Source: Nocardia pseudovaccinii NBRC 100343 (lineage in GTDB: Bacteria > Actinomycetota > Actinomycetes > Mycobacteriales > Mycobacteriaceae). From it: a stretch of DNA of 64,000 nucleotides. The notes beneath the pieces are model-generated. The model ran no database searches. It saw only the letters and a list, made by a program, of their open reading frames with translations, and was not told the DNA's origin. The stretch spans positions 1-64,000 of the forward strand of contig NZ_BDBY01000043.1 of NCBI RefSeq assembly GCF_001613225.1. The letters are read 5' to 3'. Below are positions 31,701 to 43,700 of this stretch, piece by piece. Position 1 is the stretch's first letter. The number at the start of each line of letters is the position of its first letter. The translations under genes were made by a program, and so were the position numbers.

Positions 31701-34700
31701 TCTCGGCGGTCCGCGGTGACCCCGCATTCGCGGACCATGTCTCCGGGTACGTCGAGGACCTCGAGCGGGAGATCGAGGCTCGGCGCGATATCAAATGGGA
31801 CGCCTTCGTAGCCGCGCATCCGGACGACCCCGATGACCATCCCGATATTCGCGACGCCAACGAGGCCGAGCGCACCATCGCGTACAACCGGTTCCTGGAG
31901 ACCGACGATCTCCGCTCGCCGGAAGGCTTCCGCAAATACCTCGACGAGCAGTTCCCGGACGAATGGCCCACCGAGAAGCACATCCTGGCCGAATACCACC
32001 GTGCTGCCTACAACGGACCGCCCCGGCACCGGGTGTTCCCGGTCGGCTACGAATTACTCGAGCAGGCGACCGCCGAACGCATCGACTGGGCACTGCGCCC
32101 GGAGCGCGGCACCACGGTCACCATTGCGACGTACCCCTTCGGATCGGACGACGAAAACTGGACCGCGGTGCCCGGTTTGGTCGGCCAACACGCCTACGAG
32201 TTCCTCAGGGTCGAACGAGACGACAAGGGACGACCGGTCGGGCTCGTACTCCGAGACCCGCACGCCAGCCATGACAGCAACAACCCCGCCCCGGAGGACG
32301 GCATCGAGTACCTCCAGTCCCCCGACCGGTCGGTGTACACCGTAGACGAGGACGGCACCCGCAGCCGCCGGTCCCCGGACGGCACCTCGGAATGGTTCTC
32401 TCCGACCTACGGCAGGCACTGGCGAACCGCCGAGGGAGAGCGGTTCTGGACCTCGGCGTCCACCGGCACCAAGATGCGCATGGCCCCGGGAGACACGACG
32501 TGGGTTCCCGACCCGGACCGCATCGACCCGCCGGACAACACCACCCCCCACGAGGGCATCGTCGCCGTCCCCCTCCGGCACCTGCCGAAGTTCGGCCGCA
32601 TCCGGATCAGCGGCCCCGGCGTGCACGGACTGTACGGACCCGATACCGCTGCCGCGAGCGCCGGCACCACTACACCCTCACCGAGCAGTCACGCCGTATC
32701 GCTACCCCAGACCTTGGACGAGACCCCACCCGCCCGACCGTTCGTCCCCGAGGGCGACGGCACCGGGCATTACACACTGCCGCACCGAGGGGTTACCGGC
32801 CCGGCCCGGCCGATATCGGATGCGATCGGTTTCAGCGATTTCTTGTGGAGATACCGCGGCATCGAATTTCTCGACGGCACGACGCTGCAGCTGCGTTCGA
32901 TGCGCGGGACGGTGCACGCGACCTTCGGCGACGGCCGCGTCACCGTGACGTTCGACGGCGAAGGCGCGCCTCCGGCGAAGCGCCGACGGGCAGAGCCCGA
33001 TGCGGGCGGATCGGCAGCGACGGCTTCGGGCACGTCCAGACGCTCGCCGATAGCGGTGGGTCGTCACAGCATTGCGCAGTTCTGGGCCAAGGCCGGGTCC
33101 GCGCGTGGGCTGCGAGACGTCCGGATCGTCGAGCCCGCTGAAGATTTCCCCGCAGATACGGGCCGTGGTCCCGGCTACTTCACCGACTCGGGCTTTACCG
33201 ACCGGGAGCACGAGCTGTTCAGCGACGAGCAGTGGTTGGAGGATGCGGAGAAGAAGCGGAAGGAGAGGACGAGCGACGATCCCGACGCGAATCAGCGGAC
33301 ATTCCGCTCGACGGTGCCCGACGACCTGACGGTCGGTCAGGTCGGCACGATCCGGCACACCGGGAATACCGTGCTGATCGGCGTGGACGGCCGGGCCCTG
33401 GTGATCGGTCCGGACGAGCAGGTGCTGCTGGATCAGGTGCCGGCCGCGGGTGATTCGGCGACCCGATACTCGATCCGGTTGGCCTCGGATCCGGCCGGGG
33501 CGAGATATCCGATCCATGCCGGAATGATCCGCGTTTTCCGCTGGGGCCCGGAGACGAACGGTGTGCGAGCCGGGACGCTCGAACATCACGATGGTCAGCC
33601 TCCCACCTTGCTGATGTATGAGACCGGCGAATCCGCGGGCGTACTGGGAGTCTCCAGCGTGGTGCCGATTCGTCCTGCCGACAACGGTGGCCTGAGTTTC
33701 GAGTCCATGAATTCGACGGTGGTGATACCCGCGCATGCTGCGGAGGCGCTGGGCATGCACGGGCCCTCGGCGATGACGATGCATGCGGGTCCAGTGTTCT
33801 CGCAGAGGAATTCGCGCCCGACGCCACGGCGGTCCGATATTGTGCTCGGAACCCAGCCGAGCCATCGGGCCATGATGGAGAACTTGGGTGACCTCGCCGA
33901 GCAGGATCCGCAGGGGCTCGTGGACATGTTCCACGAATATCCCGACGGCACGGTCGGGGTGCGGTTCTTCGTCGACGGCAAGCCGCAGTCGGTGGGGGTC
34001 GACCGGAGCCTGCTGCACGATTCGTCGGGATCCCCGATGCACGTGGCGCATACCGACGGCGAGCCGATGTGGGGCGCGTTGGCGCACAAGGCGTATGCGC
34101 TGCTGCGATTCCGGACCCGGCCCGGGGCGACGGTGTCGATACGGCCGTTCGGTGTACCGCTCGATCCGGATTCGGTGCCGATATATTCCATGCCGCGGTC
34201 GACGATCAAGGCGCCCTCGGATCGGTTGAGCATCGTGGACCGCGGCGGCCGACTGCTGACCGTGCGGGAAGGCGAACAGCTGCACGGCACCGCCGACCCG
34301 GCAGCCCCGGATTTCCTCTCGGTTCGGGTCGGCGATGGCCCGGAAGCCCCGAGCTACTCGGTGCATCGTCGTCTCCTGTCGGAGATGACCGATCTCGGCC
34401 CCGGTAAGGACCGTAAGTATCACTGGACCGTGCCCGACCAGGATTCACGCGTCCAGGGCCTGCGGTGGCTGCACAACGACACACTGCGGCACCTTCCCCC
34501 CGGCGAATCGACGTCCGTGGGCGTCGGCCCGCAGGGCGGCGGTGTCATCGACGGGCATGCGCCGATATCCAAGGAGACGCTGCGCGAGCTGGGGCGCACG
34601 CTGCGGCAAGCGACCGGTCCCCAGCGTGCACCGGGCGACACCGGCGATGAACAGCCGGCGCCGACCGTGTTCCACCGCACGCCCGAGGGGAATCACCTGC

Positions 34701-37700
34701 CGGTCTCGCGGGATGTAGCCCAGGGCAAACTCGGTGATTGCTACCTTCTCGCGCCGCTGCAGGATATGGCCGACAATAATCCCCGGGCGATCCTGGATAT
34801 GTTTCACGAATATCGCGACGGCACCGTACTCGTGCGATTGTTCAACAAGAACAATGTTCCGGTCTGGGTTCGAATGACCAGGGATTTGTGGGCGGATGCC
34901 GACGGTAAGGTACTGTACGCCGCCTACGACGACGCTCATGCGCCCTGGGTGGCGCTCGCCGAGAAGGCATATGCGATCGTCATGGGCGGCGACTACGAAA
35001 AAATTCGGGGCGGCCATGCCGGAATTGTGATGCAGCAATTACTGCCACCCTACGAGGTGAGCGATTTCGGCTCCATACATCAGCCTGTACGCAGCGTCGC
35101 ACTGACGACATTTCTGCATCCGATGCGGTTCGGCGTCGACACCCTGCACGACCTGATCTCCGAGCAGATGCACAAGGAGGCGGACTGGGAGTTCGCGCAA
35201 CGCCTCGGAAAACTGGAGCAGCAATGGCGGGACGCGCGGTTCCCCGACAAGCGCGTCCCCGAATCCGAGAAGGAGAAGGAGAAGGAGAAGGAGAAGGACG
35301 TCCCCGAATCCGAGAGGTTCGAGAAGTTCCTCCGGACGCACCTGAACGATGACGAGCGCAGCCGGTGGTCTGCGGAAATGGCCGCGCTGCTGAAATATCT
35401 GGCCGAAGCCTATGATCCTGATAAACCGTTCACGAGCGGAGTGGCCGGGAAACATATCGCCGATCTCATCCGGTTCCTCCGCGATCGCGGCGATACGATC
35501 GTTCTCGACACCGCCCAGTTCGGCGATGCGCTGGAGGATGTCACAACATATCCGGGCGTGGTGGGCAGCCATGTCTACTCGAAGGTGGATGTGCGATCCC
35601 ACGACGACGGCAGAATCACGCTGCAGTTGGGGAACCCGTGGGGTCACAACCCTGCCGTGCCGGAGGCCATCGGCGGCTGGCCGGGAACCCTTCGCGGCAT
35701 CATCTACGGCAAAGACGGCGCACTCAGCGTCGACATCCGGCATCTGAGCAAGTTTCCCAGCATTCAAGTCCGTGGCACCGGCGTGCGCTTCGCGATCGGA
35801 GATCCCGATCCGACGCGGACGATCGGGTGGAACCGCGCACAGACCGAACCCGAAGGCGACGACACCTACTTCGGCGAACACCTTCTCGAAACCATGCGGC
35901 GAGCGGTCGCCGAATTCGAGCGAAATGGCACCACGAAAGAGGATCGCACCCGAATCGATCGCAGCGACCTCCGTAAGCCCACGCCCGCCGAACACCGGGA
36001 GCGCCTGAAGAACCTCACGCCCGAACAGCGCGCGAAACTCTCCGCGTCGAATCCGGTGTCGATGTACGCCGGGCGCACCACTCGTCCTCGCGACACTCTC
36101 ACCCTCGTCAACGGCGACGGAAAATATATCGTCATGCCTGCCACGGGCAGTGCGCACGCGAAGCTGATCGAGCTGCCGTCCGGTGAGCGCGTCTACGAAA
36201 TGGTCGACTCGACCGGACTACAGTTCCACGCTCCCGAGCAAATGGTGAACGATTTCGTGTACCCGCCCGGTGTCCTGAATTCCTTCCGCCCCATCTCCTG
36301 GAACGTACAGGGTGAAATCCGCATCTTCGGCAGGAACCGCCACGGCAAGGGCGAGGTCCTCAGAGTGGCATACGGAGAACAACTCGTCACTATGCCCCAG
36401 CCGGGGCCGCAGTACACAGGGCCGCAGTACATCGGAAACCCCAAGACCTCGGACTGGGTGGCCGTCAAGGCCCCGAACCACGTACTTCCCGCAGCACCCG
36501 TAATGCGCGATCGCACCCACGAGGAATTGTACGGCCCCGAGGGGCCGCGATCGCAAGACGTACGACAGGGCACGATCGGCAATTGCGCCCTGGTCGCACC
36601 GCTCAAAGCCATCGCCCACCGCGAGCCGCAGTTGATCAAGGACATGCTGCAAGACAACGGCGACGGCACCGTCTATGTCCGCCTCCGCATCGACAACAAA
36701 ATCGAATGGGTGCCCGTCGAAAAGAGCATCCCTGTGACCGCAGGCACCGAGAGCGGATACGTAGTCGGTCACGAGCCCGGACAGCCCCTGTGGCCCTCGA
36801 TGATCGTGAAAGCCATCGCACAGCGTCTCGGCGGCAACACCGGATACCACGTGGGCACCAACTCGGACCTGGCCAGGATGGACGTGTTCGCCTACCTCGA
36901 CGCGGGTTCCCACCACCCCGACGGCGGCGCATTGACACAGCCCTCCCGCGTGGTCCTCGACTGCTTCTACTGGCTCCGCCTCGATCCCGACACCATGCGG
37001 GAACTGGTGGGCGGAGACGACGAGTTCCACCGGCAGCTGGGCAAGGCTCTCGACAATATCCAGCCGCACTTCGAAGCCCTGTTCAAAGCCAAGGTGAGCG
37101 AGATAAAGGCCGCACACCCCAAGGACCCCGCCGCCCGTCGCACCGCGTGGGACAAGTTCACGCAGACCGAGGATCCGACCGCGCCCGCGGGCTTCCGCAA
37201 ATACCTCGACCAGCAGCTCCCCGGACGGTGGGCGAGCGAGAAGGACGCCCTGGCAACCTATTTCGACGCGATGTACGGCGGACGGGCCGAGCAGCGGCTG
37301 CTCACCGACTCGTCGCCGCCCAACTATCGGGCCGCCATAGCGGCGATCGCAGAACAGCTGGACTGGCTGGCACGGCGCCACACCACGGTCACGATCAGCA
37401 CGGACAGTTTCGGGCAGAGCCACGAGAACACCACATTGGTCCCCGGCTTGATGGGCGACCACGCGTACGCACTACTCGAAGTCGTGCGCGACAACACCGG
37501 GACACCGATCGGGCTCCGACTCGAGAACCCGCACGACAGAATCGGCGTCTACCCCGTCCCGGCGAAGGGCATCGAATACCGCCTCGCCCCGAGCGATTCC
37601 GGCTTCACCCTCGAACACACCCGCCACGACCCCGGCAGCAACGCCACCTACACCACCTACGTCCGCCACGACCCCGACAACACCACCTACCGGATCGAAT

Positions 37701-40700
37701 ACCGCCGGGACCCCGACGGAACCGTCCACCGCGAAGCCGAGTCCCGCGAGGACCCCAACGGAACCACCTACCGCATCACCCCCACCGGAGACCGGCACGT
37801 CCGACTGCGCAACGGTACCCAGCAGTGGGTCTCCGCCGCGGGTATGACCTGGGAAACGCCGGGCGGGCACCAATTCTCGACCGACGCGAACGGCAGAAAA
37901 CTACGCAGGGAGCCGGGCGCCGCCACCTGGATCCCCGACCCCGGCCGCACCGACCCACCCGACGCCACCATCCCCCTGCGCGGCGGGATCATCTTCGTCA
38001 GCCTGGACCGCCTGCCGACGTTCCGCGCCGTCGCCCTCGGCGGCCCCGGCGCGCGCGGCCTGTACGGACCCGAGAAGCCCGGTCCCGCAGCGACTTCCAC
38101 CACTACGACCGCCGGTCACCCCGCGCCACCACTCGGCATCGGCCAGCCCGCACCCGAGGTATTCGTCGAGTACCCCGGCACCGGCGACACACGGAGGTTC
38201 GACGCACCCGACGTGCCGCTGGCAGACCTCACACTCTCCATCCAGACCGGTCTCAACAACACCTACCTGCCCGATACCCGCCTCCGCCTCCGTGATCACC
38301 GCGGAACGCTCCACCTCACCGTCACCGGCAACAACGGCATACACCCCGAATACTTCCCGCACACCGGCCCCGAGAGATCCACCTTCACCGGCGACAACGC
38401 GCTCAACTTGATCCGGGCATATATCAACGAACCCAGCCACCCTCCGATCACCACGACACTCGTCGAACACGCCCACCCCTACCGCCGCCAAGAATTCGAC
38501 ACCCCCGAGCTGCTGCTGGCGGACCTGACCCGGGCCATCCGCACAGGCGGAAACGGCAAATATCGACCCGGCACCCACATCCGCCTCGGCCCCGAAGACG
38601 GAACGCTCCGACTGCTGGTCACCCAGCACGGCTTGCAGGTCGAACCCAACGGCGACACACCGATCTTCACCGGCGAGAACGCCCTCGATTTCATCCACAA
38701 TCACACCTCTCCGGCGCCTGCCGTCCACACTCTCGACGCCACCATCGCCGAGCTCACCGACCAATTCCGCCGGAATATCCTGCCCGCCGATACGCGAATC
38801 GACCTCCCCGGCGATGCCACCGCCACCATCCACGCCAACGGCAAAATCGAACTCCACACCGGCGAAGGATCACGAACCCTCAATCGCACCCAGTTCCTCG
38901 AGCGCCTCGACACGGATGCCGCCGCCGACACCGCCACCGTTCACCCGCCCACACCTCCGGAGTGGAGTAAGCATCACCCGCCCCTCACGGCCCTCGCCTA
39001 CGCGCTCGGCATGAGCAGCACCCAGGAGATCCAAGAATTCCACCGTAAAATTGCTGATCACATCGCCAACGACCGTGAAACATATCGCGACTACATCTCC
39101 AATTCTCAGCTCGCCCCCGAGCAAGCACTCGAAAACGAAATCGCCGCAATTCTTCAGGGGGAAACCACCGACCACCCCTCCGCCGAATATCCCGGTATTT
39201 CCTTCGCGCTGCACGCCGCCATCGCTGCGGAGGGATTAAACGTCGTCATCTACCAACCCGGCGCTATCCAGACAATCCTCAACAATCCGGCTATCGGTGC
39301 CCCCGTCTATTTCCTCCGCAGGCATCCCGACCGTGGCATTTATCAACGCGGACGGACCCCCGGCAGCAAAGACAACTACCCCACGACGATCCCCGGCCCC
39401 AAACTCACGGGCCTGGATATAGCCATCCTCCGGCAGCGCGACGCCGGTCACACAACGTACAAAGCAATCTTCGACCGCATCAAAAACGAGTTCCCCGGCA
39501 TTATCGAGCGTCGCGTAAGAGACGCGATGGGCGGGAAGCGCGGCATCTACCACAAACTCGGAGTTTCCGACCCGGACGCCGCCGTGCGAGAGGCGCACTC
39601 GTGGGGACTGCTCGACACAGATGCCGCGACCGCGCCGGGCCGGGCACCGCGGGATCTCGGCCAGGTCTTCGCCGACCACGACATGCAGGCGGCATACGAC
39701 ACCCTCGTCGCGACCCTGGACCCGCGGGCCGACCAGGGCTACCCGCCCGGCACCCGCATCCGCCTGGTCAACGATCTCGGCGAGATCGGACTCACCGTCA
39801 CCGACGACCACGGGCTACGACCCGAATACCGCTCCCACGCCAATCCGGGCACGCGCTGGGACGAACCCGTCGTCACCGGCACCGCCGCTCTCGAACGCAT
39901 CCACGACTTCGCCACCAACCCCGACCATCCCGTCACCGCGATATCCCTCGAACATCCCACACCCGACACCACCACTCACACCACGATCAACCCCCACGTC
40001 ACCACCACCGAACTCATCGATCATCTCCGCCGCAACACCCTCCCGTCCGGCACCGAAATCCGCCTGCCCGGCGACGCCACCGCCACGGTGCATGCCTACG
40101 GCACCATCGAGCTGCACACCACTCCGACAGAATCCGAAACCCTCCCCCGCACCCGCTTCATCAACCACCTCGAGCGCAACTACACCGACTCCGACATCAC
40201 CCTCCACACGCCCGCACCGCCGCGCTGGAGCCACAAGAGACCGCCCCTCGATGCCCTCGCCCGAGCACTCGAAATAACCGACCTCCAAGAGTTCCGCGAC
40301 GGTATCGCCGACCACATCGAAATCCACCGCCGCGAATACCGCAACTACCTCGCCGCCGATCACACCGACCCGGACCGGGCACTCGACGACGAAATCACCG
40401 CAATCCGCAGGGGTACTATCACCGGATACCGCTCGACCGAATTCCCCGGCCTCCACCTGCCTCTCGAACTCCATGCCGCCATCGAATACACCGGCACCAA
40501 CGTCGCGATCCACCGAAACGACACGACCCACATCCTCACCACCGATACGGCTCCGGGCCGGAAAATCTACTACCTCGAACAGCACCCCGAACACAACACC
40601 TACGCATACGGATTGCATCTCCACGGCGTCGGCCATCGCTACACCACAAAAATCCCCGGCCCGAAACTCACGCCGCTACAGAAGGCTGTCCTCGAGCACC

Positions 40701-43700
40701 GTGCTGCCGGTTACACAACATATGAATCGCTCATCCGCCAACTCAACCAGAGCGACGAATTCAGACAAACCAGCAGACAGATGGCCGCGCTGGCGATAGG
40801 TGGGATGCAACACGGCCGCGCCAGCGCATACCAAAAGCTCGGAGTCTCCGACGTCGATTCCGCCGTGCGTGAGGCCAACTGGTGGAACCAACTCGACAGA
40901 AACAAGATCGCTGCAATCCCCGCGCCCGCCTTCGAGCTGCCGAGATCCGAACAAAGCTTGTTCGAGTGCTATGCGGAAGGAATCGTCGATCCCAAAGATA
41001 TCGCACGACACCTGAATGGCGGAATACTTCCGACCGATATGAAGAACGCCGTGAAAGGGGTACATCGGGCGAAGAGGGCACTTCTCGGAAGGCTCGAGAT
41101 CGAGCCCATCGACGGCGAGTCTCCCGAAGCCACGGCGCAGAGAACAGTGCGCGTAGGCCTCCGGAAGGGCGTCAGGACGTCACGGACCACCCCTGCAGCC
41201 CTGCCACCCACAGCCCCGCCACCCACCGACGACGGCAGCGCACACCCACGCACCAGCGGTCGAGCGGGAGCGGCCCCCATCTCCGAAGACCCCCTCGGCG
41301 ACATCCGCATCGGCACCGGCAGCCGGGATGATGAACCTAGCGATCGCCTGTTCGCCCGGCCGCCAACGGATTCCGCGCCGCGTGCGTCCTTGTTCGACGG
41401 TCCGGAAGACCATGTGCTGGGAAACCTGTTCGATGGGCCCGGGCACGTCGCGCCGGTGAGCGAGCCGCCGGACGGTGACACCGATTTCGGTCTAGCGCGC
41501 CTCTTCGGTACCGCCGATTCCCTGTCAGCCCCGGATGGTCTGAGCCCGGTGCTCCGGGAGATCGGTACGAGGCGCGACGGCCTCCAGGACATGGTCCACA
41601 TGCTTCCCGTTCCCCCCGATCAGATCGAGCGCCTGAGCGAGCGGATCATCGGGCTGGTCGAGGGAGACGACGGCCCGGATCCGGCGTTCGAGGCATTGCT
41701 GCGGCCCGCTGTGAAGGCGGCCGCCCAGAATTTCCACCAGCTAATGACCGTTTCGGGCACGCCGGTGGAGGCGGAGTATCGGGGCAATCCCTATCCAGGT
41801 CACCTGCGTCTTGCGTGGCGGGTCGTCGGCCGGTCGGACAACCAGCGGCCACCGGTCGGCGGTGTTCCTCCGGTGGGCAACCAGAGGGCGGATTTCGCCA
41901 CCGCCGAGCACCGTAACCGGCACAGCAATACCAACGAGCGATCGGGTATGTATTCGTTCGTCCATCGTTGGCTTGTCGATCTCGGTGTGCTCCACCGTAT
42001 CGTCTTCACCTGGCAGCCTCACGCCACATACAACGAATTCACCGGCGGCACGCTGGCGGATACCGACGTGCAGTCGATCGTGAAGCCGCGCAGCCTGGGC
42101 CCGTCGGATCTCTACGAACTTCTCGGGGAGTGGCAGTTCCGCCCCGGTAACGGCCGGGCCGACATGCTCTCTCCGCACCAGCTGACCGACGGCTGGCAGA
42201 CCATCGTCGACGCCGCGCCGCTGCAGGGCTACTTCCCTCGATACCTGACCGAGGGCGGCGAACTGCCGACGATCGATCCGGAAGACCCCGCCACGATTCC
42301 CGCGCCGATCGAGCGGCTGGTGGAAGAGTTCCCGCTGCACGGCATCCTCGGTGTTCCGAATATCGACCAGATCCGCGCCGATCTGATGGCCTCGTTCGCT
42401 CTGCGCGACATATCCGACGGCTCCATCACAGAGCTGCTGCGGTTCTTCGACGAGCGCAAGTTCGCTGCCGCAATCCCGTTGATGGCGGACGGTTCGGTGT
42501 CGACCCGGCCCCTGGACACCACATCCGGTGACACGATCGGGCAGCTGCGATTCCGCGCCGTCCTGCACGGCGGTACGGAGATCACCGGGCCGACCGCGAA
42601 GAACAGCCGCGTCGAGCTCTACGTGGCACGGCAGCTGGGCCTGCAAGAGACTTCGACGATCAAGAACGAACTCGGCCTCTCCCTGGCGCTGACGTTCCAG
42701 CTGAGCTCCAGCGCCGCCGACGACGAGACCGGCTTCGCACCCATCGGCGGCCGAATCACCGGCCGGGGCGGGGTATTCGACGAATTCAGCCAAGAACTGA
42801 CCTACGCGAACTCGGCCAGCACGGCGCAATCGCTGCGGTTCGCGGGGGACTACCTGAACGTGACGCCGCAGATGACCCTCTACGTCGACCTGGTCCGCCC
42901 GTACGGCCCGCCCCTCGAGCCCGCCCCCGGAACCCCGTTGCACGGCGGGAAGGACTACCCGATCCGTGCCCTGGTGCCGTCGCTGCGGGATCTCGGCCAC
43001 GCTCCCGCCGACAACGAAACCCGGTATCCGCGCCCGCATGTCGTGCATCTGTGGAATCTCGGAACGAGCACGACGGTGCTCGGCGTCGACGGCACCGAGG
43101 ATCTGTTCGACGACGCCGAGCAGACCCTGTCCGACCTCGGCTTCTTCCCGTCCGAGCACGACTCCCCCGGACTGGCGGATCGGCTCACCCAGGACGTCAC
43201 CGCCGACCAGCTGCTGGAGAACGTCACCCACTTCGATCGGATGCGCGGTCGGCTCGGTCGGCGTTCGGGGCAGGTAGAGGCGATCGACGGTGGTCTCGTC
43301 GAGTGGTTCGAGCGGGCGACTGCGAACGGCACCGAGCGCTTGTCGATCACATTCGAGACCGCGCGGAGGTATCTCTCGGACGACCCGTACGACGGCGTCG
43401 ACCACCAATGGAGGATGCCCGGATGGCAAACGCAGAACTACACCGTCTCCGCGACCTCCGGCGGCCACGAGTCCTCGGCGGCGGCGCCGTGGCGGAATTG
43501 GCGCGCCAGCATCAACGCCGGGGTGACCAATCCGTTGAGCGCCCCCAGGAGCCAACCGTTCGGGGGCGTGACCGGCGTCTACGAACACTCCCGGAAGAAC
43601 ACGAAGAGCCGAGGGTCCAGCTCCGGATTCGGCGAACAGAACTACACCGTCAGCAGCCCGGATCTCGAGATCTTCACCCTTCCCACCAGCTACACGATGA

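Noticed and set aside
34750..35800. A frameshift or gene break between calpain-like modules D' and D
   Set aside because: The frame stays open and module D is complete with its Cys, His and Asn. D' looks like a decayed duplicate, not the first half of a split domain.
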